This document shows, piece after piece, positions 1-10,257 of a stretch of 26,880 bases of DNA. The number at the start of each line of letters is the position of its first letter. Within the stretch, counting starts at the first letter, position 1. The position numbers were made by a program, and so were the translations under genes. The notes under the pieces are model-generated. The model saw only the letters and a list, made by a program, of their open reading frames with translations, had not been told where the DNA came from and did not search any database. Location: positions 1 to 26,880 of the forward strand of contig JAKSYS010000765.1 in the NCBI GenBank assembly GCA_022925895.1. Direction: 5' to 3'. Source of the DNA: Fragilaria crotonensis. Taxonomy: Eukaryota > Bacillariophyta > Fragilariophyceae > Fragilariales > Fragilariaceae.

Positions 1-4
1 TCTA

Positions 5-28
5 CATCAGAAGGTGCGTATTGTTTAG
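5..28 (+). repeat. Left terminal inverted repeat
   Basis: The repeat starts CATCAGAAGGTGCGT and matches the reverse complement of 9912-9935 with two mismatches (its bases 12 and 16). It lies only 4 bp from the window edge, so the outermost base and any target duplication remain uncertain. Confidence 0.85.
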
Positions 29-393
29 TTTTTTTAGATGTTTAGTTCCAAACATTAAATTATGACCGATCAGTACCTTTTCACTATTTTTGGTTATGAA
101 TAAAACAAATATTGCGCAACAGCTTCATAAAGTTGATTTGCAATTTATTTGTCTCAAACAAAACAAGCACAAAACATATTTGTTGAGATTAAAACGTTTA
201 TGTTACGTACTCAGCAATTACATCAATTTATAAGAGTCGGTTCATAATCATATTATGTTTAATTCAAACTATAATTGGTACATCACCGTCATCCATATAT
301 GTTCTGAACGCAACATCCCTTGCACATAGATACCGTGTATTACTATCTTATCGATTCTTTACTTTCTTTTGTCGTTCAGCAAAACAGTCGTTC
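29..393. other. Left subterminal region, AT-rich, no gene seen
   Basis: This AT-rich stretch lies between the left TIR and the 3' end of gene A. It has no credible reading frame. It contains one copy of the AAACAAATATTG word (103-114) and probably supplies subterminal transposase-binding and 3' UTR sequence. Confidence 0.5.
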
Positions 394-2279
394 TCAATCA
401 TCTAAATCCCATGCCGCCTCAACAAAGGTTGCAGTCATTGCTGCTGGCACTGCAGTGTCATTGTCTTGTTCTCCTCCTCGTGCATCTCGTCCATGCACTA
501 GACCTGCCTGACTCATGCAAAACGCCAGTAATTGCTTCTCCATTGCCTCTGCTTGGGTGCATTGCCTGTCTTCCTGCACAAGGCTGTAAAGTTCATTGAA
601 TCGTGCGATTCCTCATGACTCCACCCACCGTATTTGCAGTGCCCACTTTTTGTTCGTGTGTATGCTCCTCGCTGTCTAGGTTTCGCTTTCTTCTTTCGTT
701 GTCCTTGCTCTGAATCAGAATCTTCGGCCTCATCAGCAACAGGAGGCATGGATTTCCACTTATCAATATAATTTTCAAACATTAGTAACGCAAATGCCTC
801 GTCACTTTTGTGACAATTCTGCCACGACCACCGGGCTCTCTTGCTTCCGAAATCAACTGCCTTGTCTTGTGCTTTCCCCAATACCTCCTTCCGCACACGC
901 ATTCCAAGTATGTTCCAAAAACCAATAGAAAGCTTGCAACTCGCGTTCCGTTGTGGCTCTTCTCAGCTTACAGAGCTCGTCCATTGTGAACAATTCCTCT
1001 CCAGTCAATTTAAACTTGGCGATGGTTTCTCGAACAATCTTTCCACCCGATTGCTCACAAGAACTTCGTTTGGTGTTCAAGGCTTCATTAAACACGCTCT
1101 CGTATAGCATCTGAAATGACCACGCTGCTGTTCCGGCACATTCTCATGATCCATCACCAACCTGATTGCCTGTTGAAAACTCGCATCACTGTTTATAAAC
1201 TTGATCTTCCTGAAGATATCGGATTTGACAAATACTCGTACACGGTCAGTGACATGTTTTTGCCGATTTTTAATTGACTGCGATCGCGACATCCCGCGTA
1301 TGTGGAGCGTTTCACCATCAAGTCCCAGAGTTGATGCGGCAGCACTTGTTGGTGCTTTGGCAACAACCGCAACCGTTGGGATTTTACTGGCTGTATGACC
1401 CGTAGTATACTCGTTGTCCCTACGCCCCTTGGCCTTTCGCTCCTCGTCGCTTGAAGTTGACAAATCCTCCTGATCACAATCCACCACTGCTTCTTCATTT
1501 TCATTGTCCACAAGAATGTCATCGTCATCATCTGATGATGAATGGTCAGCAGTATGGTAGCTAGTTTCATATTCCTCGTCATCATCAACATCGTCCCTAT
1601 TGACATAGCGTGGTGGATCTGGTGAATGATTAGCAGCGGAGTTTTGCTCTTCTTCTTCCTCTTCCTTTACACGTGGTTTTGGATTATGTTTCGTACCCAC
1701 TGTACGTACCAAAACAATTTCTGCCACCGATGATTTATCGTCATCCGATGTTTGCTCTTCCTCTTCTTCAGGTGGTGCCGGGTTACGCCTTGTCACCACC
1801 CTACGTGCCACCGTCTTCTTCACAAGTTTTGCCACTTTTGCTGCGCCCTTACTCGATTTGTTGGTAGTATTCGTGCTTACCTGCGGGTTCTTGTTCTTCC
1901 TCTTCTTGTCGTCGGTATTAAGTGAATCAGCAGCAGCGGTTCGCTCATCAATTGGAGCCGCAGCAGTGGTTCCCTCATCATTCTGGTTGGTACTAGTACT
2001 TACAACATTCTTCTTACTTTTTTCATTCGTCTTGTTCGTACCTTTTTCATTCGTCTTGTTCTTTGGATTCTGGTTCAGTTGCCTCCTTGCAGTCTTCTGG
2101 AACTCCTCCTCAATCGCCGCCACTCTTGTCGCCTTCGCTTCTTTTTTACGGGTGCGAGGGGACTTGCGACGAGGAGGAATCATCATCTCCTCCGGTGGAC
2201 CCTCGTCTTCCGAAGCTGTCTCCTCCGGTGGACCGTTGTCTTTCGTAGCTGGCAATGGACCCATGATGGATGTACACAA
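394..2279 (-). CDS. Transposon gene A: disordered charged protein with small C-terminal folded region
   Basis: The minus-strand gene starts at the ATG at 2279 and gives about 628 residues once apparent indels near 1098, 895 and 611 are bridged. The first ~320 residues are low complexity: basic Lys/Arg/Asn stretches, Glu runs (near 1640 and 1765), Ser/Asp runs (near 1525) and many Thr/Ala/Pro. The region after about residue 325 is conserved-looking and helical, including RLVMDHENVPEQQRGHF and a motif KYGGWSHEGIARFNEL close to the end. I associate that Gly-Gly-Trp motif from memory with uncharacterised diatom proteins, often repeated near transposons. The break at 611 is repaired by restoring G to a GG run. 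It sits in the transposon, divergent from gene B, so a shared promoter is likely. The function is unknown; a DNA- or chromatin-binding accessory protein is my guess. Confidence 0.7.
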
Positions 2280-2909
2280 GAAGGAGAGTGGGAAGTGGTA
2301 GTCTTATCAAACTATTAAACTATTGATGAACAGCAAATTCTATGCGATATGTTGCAAGGCTACTATTGCGTGCTTAGTATGTTTTTGCCTTGTTTGAATG
2401 AAGTCGTGCATTGTTGAACAATCTTGTGAACATATCTTTTTGAAATCGCATATATTGACCCTTGTATAGTGATTATGTAATTAATCCACCTTAAACTTCA
2501 ATCTGTATTGTAATATAGTTTGTTTATTGTCAGTTGATGTTTCATAATGTTTCGCGTGACAAGTTACTTCGACTAATTTGGGTACTAATCATACTATTCA
2601 AGTAACATGTGTTTTGGCATTGTTTCTGTAAATATGGTGCGTCCGTTACATTTTATATCATATTAATCATTATAATGTTACATACGTTCTTCCATACGCC
2701 ACAAATTTTTTCGCGATACAAAATAATATCACATTAGTACATATTAAATTTTTCTATCTACAATACTTTGGTATACTACTCTGCGTAGTATACATCTGCA
2801 TTGTTGTTTATCACATATCGGTCATGTGATAAACACACTCATTTTTTACGGCGTAGCTATTTGGTATGCACCGACCATGTGCTCGCCACCCTTGCCGTGT
2901 GTATTGAGA

Positions 2910-3023
2910 GTACTTAGAGTGATTTCTGTGCTCCTGAACTTTTTGGGTCAAGTCACATGGTATACATTACCTATAAAATGTATGCATTAAAAAAATGTAC
3001 TTAGAGTAAAGTACTCAGAGTAA
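2910..3023 (+). repeat. Three direct repeats of GTACTYAGAGTRA
   Basis: Copies are at 2910-2922, 2997-3009 and 3011-3023. The first two share GTACTTAGAGT and the third has GTACTCAGAGT. The last two are separated by one base. They lie 300-420 bp upstream of gene B. Confidence 0.6.
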
Positions 3024-3206
3024 TTTTTAAGTCTTCAGTATGTGTCGTACACGCTGTACTACGTCGTTGCCATTCGCAAGTGTATGGCTTTCTATCACTC
3101 ACAGTTTGTACACAACCTTTCAAATTGTGTTCTTTGAAGCACTTTGCAAGAAGTAGCTTATCACTGTCGGATCGTTCTCTTGTGTTGTTGTCGCATCCTT
3201 TCCTCC

Positions 3207-3317
3207 TGCCATACAGCGGAGAGTGGAGGTTGTTTCATCCATCACGCGCTCGTTGCACTGCCATACAGCAGTGAGAGGTTCTGAACAAGACATTTTTTCC
3301 TTTTCCTGCCATACAGC
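3207..3317 (+). repeat. Three spaced direct repeats of TGCCATACAGC before gene B
   Basis: Exact 11-bp copies lie at 3207-3217, 3259-3269 and 3307-3317, start-to-start 52 and 48 bp. Each is followed by a purine-rich tail containing GAG(A)GG or GAGTGG. The last ends 15 bp before the gene B start codon, so at least some copies are probably in its 5' UTR. Confidence 0.75.
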
Positions 3318-3332
3318 GGGAAGAGGAATACC

Positions 3333-3852
3333 ATGTCGTCCAATCGACGTGATAGTGATCTGATTGCGAAGTCGAAGAGAACATCGCCTTGCCAGGCATC
3401 AGTTTTGAGCATGGGATCATCGCCGCGGCTCTCGAACGACGAACAAGACGCCGCTGGAGATGGGGATACTTCGGTTCCAGAGGGACGTAGTCCACGTGAA
3501 TATCTGCCGTCCCAAAATCAGGCGATGGCACTCTTGTCTAGGGCTCTGATCCCATCAAAGCGAGAGGCATTTACTTTGCGCTTTCAGCAGAGTGTGACGA
3601 AGGAAGACAATCGGATTCTTGGTGAGCCCACAATATGCAACACTCCCACCAGATGGATTGCTGATGCTTTTGGATGCGACGAGCCTTTCCGTCTCCGTGA
3701 GATGGGTGACATGTTCCTAGTCATGGAACTATGTCTGATTATCTCGAAGAATTTTACGTCATGGACGTCATTCTTAACCGGCACCTTCGCCCCAAAAGGA
3801 AAACCAGCAAGGAGTTTTCCCGAATGGGAAGTCTGACAAGGATGACAACAAC

Positions 3853-3911
<59 letters not shown>

Positions 3912-5720
3912 CATGAACGATGTCACTGACGATCCATATGGAGGCGACGACAATGATTGCTTGTTTGCGGGTAAGGGCGGGGATAAGAATAATAGTAAAC
4001 TTCCCGTTGATCCGGACAAAGTTGTAACGGTCTGGTGTTACAAACCTGAGGACCTCAACGATGCATTCGATTACAAGTTCAGGACAATGATTCTGTTTAT
4101 GCCTCAGTGTGGCGTGTTTTACTGTGCACGGGAGCGCCGCAAAGGTGATGCGGGGTTGCAAAGTCACTCATTCCTCTCGACATGAGCTGGCTGCGCATGA
4201 AGAGAACAGTGACGCCGCTATCCAGCAGTGGTGTTACAGGAGTTGCCGAAGTCACGTACACATTTGGCAAGGATGGCTACGTGAAAGGTTTTCGGATACC
4301 CGATGGTCTGCAAAGTACTATCGCGACTTCAACCGTGTGTCGGCTTGGAGGATTTCACTCCACAAAACAATTGCACGACGACAGAATCGCATAATCTATA
4401 GGGCAGTACAGTGTCATGACAGTGATGGTCCCATGCTGCCACCGGACATTTTCAACGGCCAGGATATTGGCTGTTGGCCGCAAGGTGTTTTGAAGGCTGA
4501 GTATAACCGCCGTCTGGCGAGGTCCAACAGTGCGAGGATGAATGGCCGCCACTATGCCATGGGTTGCCACCACTTTAGGCTCCTGAACAGTGTTGGATCA
4601 TCGATCCAGCACTCGATCACTACGTGGATGTTTGGATTGATGTTGACACTGTGGGTCATTGTGCTGATCGGCAGTCGGTGGTTATGATCAGGAACCTGAT
4701 GGTCGTTGATGGCGAAGCCGACCGACAATCTGCTATGTATCGTGACGAATGGGACCACCACACGCACCTACTTGGGGCATTGAACCACATCACATTCCAC
4801 AACACTGTGTTGAACCGTCGACTGGGAAAGGGTGGGAGTGTGAGGTCTAAAGGTGGTGATGTTGGCACAATGCACGCCATTGGTACTGGCTTTGACTTTA
4901 ATGGTGCGATGCGTCCCTATGCTTCGAATCTGATGGTTCCCGAGCGCCTTCTGCGAAATATGGTCCTTTGTTTGGCACGATGTGGGGGAAGTTTTCTTCC
5001 CTCAGGTGCTGGCTGTGATGAGGGACACGGAATCCGATACTGGTCTCCAGCCTATCTCACCAATGGAAGGTGACCCCCATAAAAAACGTAGCGCAGGATT
5101 TACTATTGACATGAGTGTCAACCTTGGTAATTCGTCGCACTTCGACGTGCACGACGCTTCACAAGGCTACAGTGTTTGGACGGAAGAGATTCCCGGCTGT
5201 GGTGCCAACTGGTATTTTGTTCTGCCGAACGTCCACGGCAAACGGGCACCCCGGCGGGGGGCACATGGAGAGCAATTGGAGGGGAAACCTTTCGCTGGCC
5301 TGGCTATTAAACTTGGACATGGTGTGGCAATCAGTTGGGATGGTCGTGTAATCAGACACTGTACGTCGATCTCCCAGCCTGACGGACTCAGCGGTGGAAA
5401 AGTTGGTTTCGATCGCAAGAAGTTTGGTAACAAGCTGTATGGAACGTTCACCGCCGCGAAGGAAAAGGTAGTGAAGGCAGGGGAGAGCGCAGTGTCAGGC
5501 AAGCAACAAGTTGGGTGTTGTTGATTCTTGCGAGAAAGAAGTTGGCGATCATCAGAATGGAGACAGTAGCGTTCGTGGTGGCCATGACGAGGATGGTGCC
5601 GACAATGCGCATGAGCAGCATGATCCACAAGCGCATGCACCAGAGGCCAAGGAGGCGGGGCCCTTGTCACAACAAGAGAACATTGATAACTACAGGATTC
5701 CAAAGAAGAGGCGTACATGA
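3333..5720 (+). CDS. Transposon gene B: putative 2OG/Fe(II) dioxygenase-like protein
   Basis: The ATG at 3333 opens a gene of about 795 residues, read across several apparent frame breaks (near 3720, 3835, 4150, 4575, 4975 and 5512). Residues ~1-120 are a polar N-terminus. A (GAT)19 run gives about 20 consecutive Asp near residue 175. The C-terminal part has SSHFDVHDASQG with an H-x-D at 5138-5146, a WYFVLPNVHG segment, then GVAISWDGRVIRHCTS with a His at 5357-5359, 73 residues after the first His. The H-x-D...H spacing, with a basic patch after it (FTAAKEK), is what the double-stranded beta-helix of 2OG/Fe(II) dioxygenases shows. TET/JBP-type members are known to ride on fungal KDZ transposons. 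The tail ends IPKKRRT, a likely nuclear signal. The oxygenase assignment is inferred from motifs only. A structural but inactive jelly-roll is possible. Confidence 0.7.
3853..3909 (+). repeat. (GAT)19 microsatellite coding poly-Asp
   Basis: Nineteen GAT triplets are followed by GAC and are in frame with gene B on the coding side (Asp). Because the flanking gene reads through it, this is a coding microsatellite likely to vary in length between copies. Confidence 0.95.
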
Positions 5721-5804
5721 CGAAGTCCGCCACTTACTACTACAGGATGATCGCAGGCTTCGAAATGTCATTCATGAATAAATGCTTGTCTATTGTTGGA
5801 TTCT

Positions 5805-8800
5805 TTAGTACCTCCTACGCTTCTTCTTGTTCGCGTAAGGTTGCACCACTACCCCATCAGAATCTTCTTTGTTGTGGACGCTGTCATATTCATCATTGGC
5901 ACCATCCTCCTCCTCGTTGTCGCCATCACCTTCGTCATCAACATCACCTTCTTTGTCATCAACATCATCTTCGTCGTCATCAACATCATCTTCGTCGTCA
6001 ACATCATCTTCATCATCAACATCATCTTCGTCGTCACCATCATCTTTGTCATCAACATCATCTTCATCATCAACATCATCTTCGTTGTCAACATCATCTT
6101 CGTCGTCAACATCCTCTTCATCATCAACATTGTCTTCATCGTCAACCTCTTCCTCCTCGTAGTCACTTTCTAACGAAGGTGAATCTCGCGATTCATGACA
6201 CTTGTTGATCATCGAGTCCCATGACGTTACCCATTCGTCTTTCCTCCGAAAAGGAAAAGGTAATACTCCTCCGCTCCGACATCGCGAATGCCTATGGTTG
6301 GTGCGACAAGGTTGTTGACGTTAACCATGAACAATGTTGGCTTTGATTTCGCATCCTTGCGATTTAGTTTGTAACGACCTATCATTGTGTTGAGAATTCC
6401 CTCACTTCCTCGTCGATTGCATCAAAGGAGTGTATGAGAGCGTACACTCCTGCTTCTTTTATTGATGGCTGTCCCGATTCTTGAAGGGCAATCCGTGCAC
6501 CTCGGGGCAAGTGACGAAGGTCAACAAAGGTGTGGATAAATGCCGGTAGTGGATATTGGAAGCCGTGCCACTCAACCATTGCATGGTCATTCCAAGGTTT
6601 GCCATCGTATATGCTTGGATGTGCACGATACTTATGCCCATTGACGCAAATGAACTCTGTGAAGCATGGAAGCTTCCCATCGGTCAAAAAGGGCAGCAAA
6701 CAATGTTGCCCAAGGAAATGCATTGCACTGCGAGACAAGGAGTCGCCACCAGGATTGTCTGTGGGATACGTCCGATTCCAGCGGAAGCTAGGGCTTGGAT
6801 CCCCAACCCTCCGTGAGATTGTGAATTGTCGGCCAGACATTGTTGGAAGTGCATCGTCTTCACCGGACTTTCCAGCAGCAGTCGCAAAAGAACTACCGCC
6901 CTTGTGAATGATATCCTGCTGCATGTCTTGCCATGCGGAGGCAATAGCAAGGTTTTCGATGTACCTGTGTGCCGCCTGCCTTGTGAATGTCTTCGCACGT
7001 TTTTGGGTGTTCCTTGCCGTGATCTTTGATAGAGGTATGTGTGCTGATTCGGCATAGGCACTATTAACGTTCTCAGGAACCCCATGATCGAGGATGTCTT
7101 CGCTGAGGTGTAGGACCAAGTGGGTCTTGATAGTGTTATTGCCCATTCCACTCGCTCTCGGTGAGACACTTGCCATTTGACGCATCAGCCACTGCACTGC
7201 ACAATGTGATTTTGTGACTTGCGCTTTTGAAATGGTGGATTGCTTCATCCATTGGTGCCACTGGAGGAGGGATGATACAACGAGTATCCAATCCGCAAGA
7301 TGTGCCTCGTTGCTCAGCCTTTGTAGTTCTGGGTCCTTAACTTTCAACTTCTTTGGGTCCTTGACTTTCGACTTGTTCTTCGACTTCTTTGCACCGTTTT
7401 TGGGTGGCAGGGGCGGTGTGAATATTTGTCTGAATCTGGTTGTGTGCATTGCAAACAACTTCACCAACAGGCATCCTGTTATCTCGTGCCCCATCAAATT
7501 GGTGCCGGAAGAAAATCCTTTGGGAAGTTCATTCTTGGGAGATCGCGGTCGCTGTGTCGTGACAATCGCCCACCAATGGAAGCACACAGTCGATCATAAT
7601 ATTTCAGGGACAAGGAGTCGCGACCGCCTGCTTGAGCTGCGAACGCTTCGAGACAGTATTTAAACCAGCCCAAGGAAATGAGGTGCAACATCTCACCAGG
7701 ACACGCCCCAAATATTCCCCTCTTATTATGGAGACCAAAACGAACCTTGTCAAAGCCGTTGACCAGATAGTTCTGCGACATTGCTTTCAGCCCTTCCAAA
7801 TCACCCGATCTGACCAGCTTGTTGATAGCAGCTGGATTCCTGTGGCGATACTTCGCCTTTGAGTATCCAGATTCAAGGGTGGGACATTCGCACACGCGAC
7901 AAAGTTGCTTAACGGAGCTGAAGCGAGCTGTATAATGCCCACATAGACGATCATGGCCCTCAGTATCGCCAATTATGAATGGGATGTAAGGATGCAGTAC
8001 AATGGGATAAACCTTCCCATCGTAATGTAACATCCAATTGAATCCCTTGCGTTGCAAGTCAAGGAAGCCGGATTCTTCGAGGATGAACTTGATCTGCATG
8101 TGCATCTCGTTAAGGATGTAAGTGGACCAGCTCACATTGGGAATAGACTTCAGTGCAACTTGACCAATAACAGTGCCGTCAGGAACATCGGCAGCCATGG
8201 TGGGAGCAAACCCAGACTTTCTACCTTTTTTGCTTGTCGGCTTGTGTGCTGGAAATTGGCATATATAGCCAAGGATTCGCATTGCGCTATGCTGCGATCG
8301 AACACCATGCTTGAGAAGGCCATGAGATATAGTCATGGGTTCCATCTGCATCCGACCATATGTGTCTACTTGTGTCTTGTCCATTGCTACGACTGTTGGT
8401 AAAATCATGTCGACACCCTTTTTCTTGACAAGTTCTTTGTACGTCCTGCGGTAACAACGACCTGTATTGATGTCTCCAATGTCACCAGACTTTGAGGGTT
8501 CAACAAAAGGATCCTTATGTTCATGAAACAAATAGTTTTCGTCGCGATTCAGAAGAGGGCACGAGAGGAGAGATGCGAAGACTTGAGAGGCATCAAAATA
8601 CACCATGGATACGATCCTCTTTGAATAAGGCAGATAGAGCTGCTTCTCCTTTGGTATTAATCCCTTCATGTTGTACCTGCAATACAACTTTTGTACAACC
8701 TTCTCTCGGGATGGTTGGCAGTCCACCTGGAATATATGTCCATTACTGTTGGCTTGAGCTGACCAATTAAGAATACGAGTAAATGCATTGAGAGGTGCAT

Positions 8801-9402
8801 TTAGCTCCTTGAGAAGGTGTAGCAATTCAATATGGACCTTTTCCTCTCGAGAGAATCGGTCGAGGCCAAGTGGATTTGAACGCAACTCAAGCAGTTCCTC
8901 ATACAGTTTCAGCACACATCGATCGGGTGCCCTTCTCCGTCAACGTGAGGATCTTCTCCTCATTGTTCCAAGGAAGTGCATCATCTAATGATGGGAATCC
9001 ATCCTCGCGATCATCTTCAATCTTACCATCCTCGAAACAACGCTCTTTGCTAGTCCTGGCTATACCTGATGATGCGTCCACTTTTGACGATTGCACGTTC
9101 GTCTTTCGAGTCAATGCTGGACCATTTGCCGGCTTCCTTGTCGAAGAAAGATTCCCAGAAAGTGGATGAGTCACAGATGACAAATCATTTGATGAAAGCC
9201 GTCCGCTTCTCCTTAGTGGTGAGGATTGTGTTGCCGCATCATTGTTACGAAGAACACTACCAGAAATGAACTCGTGGCATGTTGTGTAGAGCTGCTCGCA
9301 AATGGGACTCTGAGCAATGTGAGTTGAAAGCCTCTTGAACAATCGATGACAACCAGCACATCGCGAAGAAGAGGTAATACCACTAGTTGAGCCCGATGCC
9401 AT
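5805..9402 (-). CDS. Transposon gene C: DDE-type transposase with zinc finger and acidic tail
   Basis: The ATG at 9402 begins MASGSTSG, followed by a zinc-finger pattern CAGCHRLFKRLSTHIAQSPIC (C-x2-C...H...C). The gene reads about 1200 residues down to 5805 across indels near 8905, 7513 (an AAAA run on the plus strand), 6385 and 6250. Three acidic residues sit in conserved-looking contexts: Asp in VVAMDKTQVDTYG (about residue 340), Asp in FIIGDTEGHDRLCG (about 478) and Glu in CPGEMLHLISLG (about 569). This matches the D...D...E order of RNase-H-fold transposases of the large Plavaka/KDZ/CACTA-like type. A later segment KTHLVLHLSEDILDHGVP is also typical of that group as I remember it. The C-terminus is a run of DDEDDV-type hexads (6166-5880) and ends KKKRRRY. 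It should cut and join the TIRs at 5-28 and 9912-9935. Superfamily placement is uncertain. Confidence 0.85.
5939..6144 (-). repeat. 18-bp tandem coding repeat (Asp/Glu/Val hexads)
   Basis: About eleven imperfect 18-bp units (plus-strand core AACATCATCTTCRTCRTC) encode DDEDDV-like hexapeptides in the transposase tail. Units vary (Asn, Lys or Gly replace single residues), so the array is not freshly expanded. Confidence 0.85.
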
Positions 9403-9911
9403 TTTCAAGAAACAATTTTAGAAACAAGCTGTGAGATTTTGCATGTGCACAAAAAATGCTGTAAAATGAAACAAATGCCTTGAAGATATAAAATAAGAAT
9501 TGCGACGAGTAAAGAAACCACTTGGCAGGAATTCACAATTCTATTTCAATAGCCTCGAGGAAAATGGTAAGAAAACGAAAGATGTTTTCGAAGATGCGGG
9601 AAAATGTTGAGGCTTTGAATCGACAATTGAGTAATCGAAAATCAAACAATTTTATGAAAGAACTCAATGTTGTTAAGAAATCATCCACTGTTGTTTTGAT
9701 CATCATAATTGTGATATACTGAACAAAATTTTCTTCTATTTGTTATCATTACAACACGAATGCTATACATCCAATAGATGTTCGTTAAGACAAACATTAA
9801 AGTGTCGGAGACTTACAAAGACGCCGTATTAATGTATGAAACCGCCATAAAATAATACATATCAAACAAATATTGTGAATATGCAACAAATTTCTCAATA
9901 AAAATGACAAC
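9403..9911. other. Right subterminal region of the transposon, no convincing gene
   Basis: This AT-rich stretch lies between the transposase start and the right TIR and probably holds the transposase promoter. A plus-strand frame from the ATG at 9564 to 9722 would give a basic 52-residue peptide ending in a run of Ile/Val. I see no support for expression. Confidence 0.5.
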
Positions 9912-9935
9912 CTAAACAAAACGTACCTTCTGATG
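9912..9935 (-). repeat. Right terminal inverted repeat
   Basis: Read on the minus strand this begins CATCAGAAGGTACGT and pairs with 5-28. A 12-bp word AAACAAATATTG also occurs near both ends, in the same orientation (103-114 and 9864-9875), and may be a subterminal repeat. Confidence 0.85.
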
Positions 9936-10257
9936 ATCACCGTATACTACCCTCCGCCACATTTCTCTTATCGATACTGCTAGTACACCATATGTTCAGT
10001 TGTCAATGTGAATGCCTTCCTGACCAAATCAAATCGCTCCAAGATTACCTCGTACATATCCCATCATGACGTTTCTCATCCGGCACTTCTATGCTTCTTC
10101 AGCCGGTTGTGGACTTGTTCTTGCAAACTTGAAGAAACTGATATATTGGGGTTGTACTCGATAGGAATGACATGTTGGGTCCTTGATTCCCAGCGTTGCA
10201 ACTGAGAAAATAAGGAGACGTTGATCCACGAAGTGACATTGCTAATGTACCAGGAAA
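9936..10257. other. Host-side flank of the transposon, no gene seen
   Basis: Short overlapping frames occur on both strands (plus 10008-10205, minus 10330-10076), but neither has recognisable features. The stretch may contain the promoter of the gene at 10258. Confidence 0.4.

Larger units (their letters stand above)
2280..3332. promoter_or_regulatory. Divergent regulatory region between transposon genes A and B
   Basis: This is about 1050 bp without a credible gene. It separates the start of gene A (minus) from the start of gene B (plus). It is AT-rich over 2300-2860 and contains two families of short direct repeats nearer gene B: three copies of GTACTYAGAGTRA (2910-3023) and three of TGCCATACAGC (3207-3317). 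It presumably holds both promoters and may contain transposase or host-factor binding sites. Confidence 0.5.
5..9935. mobile_element. 9.9-kb TIR DNA transposon carrying three genes
   Basis: A 24-bp sequence beginning CATCAGAAGGT at position 5 is repeated in inverted orientation ending at 9935 (22 of 24 bases identical). Between the two ends lie a DDE-type transposase gene, an oxygenase-like gene and a third gene for a disordered protein, with no host gene among them, so the boundaries and the contents agree. The layout is gene A (minus), a 1-kb divergent promoter region, gene B (plus), then gene C (minus), convergent with B. The transposase resembles the large zinc-finger DDE families known from fungi and algae (Plavaka/KDZ/CACTA-like), but I cannot place it in one superfamily. 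Only four bases precede the left end, so the target-site duplication cannot be tested (left flank TCTA, right flank ATCA). All three genes contain apparent single-base breaks, which I attribute to sequence error. The element could be intact and young. Confidence 0.85.

Noticed and set aside
3207..3317. CRISPR-like array (three equal repeats with ~40-bp spacers)
   Set aside because: The repeats are only 11 bp, there are three copies, the genome is eukaryotic and there are no cas genes. A regulatory repeat fits better.
3731..4167. Frames giving long runs of Met, Ile or Ser over the GAT tract
   Set aside because: They are alternative-frame readings of (GAT)19. Only the Asp frame is continuous with the rest of gene B.
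5717..6173. Plus-strand frames rich in His, Ile/Val or Ser over 5793-6208
   Set aside because: They mirror the minus-strand DDEDDV hexad repeat, which is continuous with the transposase C-terminus.
9564..9722. Small basic peptide ending in Ile/Val run inside the transposon right end
   Set aside because: It is short, lies in AT-rich subterminal DNA and has no supporting signal. A small membrane peptide cannot be excluded.
1..9939. Target-site duplication TCTA/ATCA at the transposon ends
   Set aside because: The visible flanks do not match, and only four bases lie to the left, so no duplication can be claimed.
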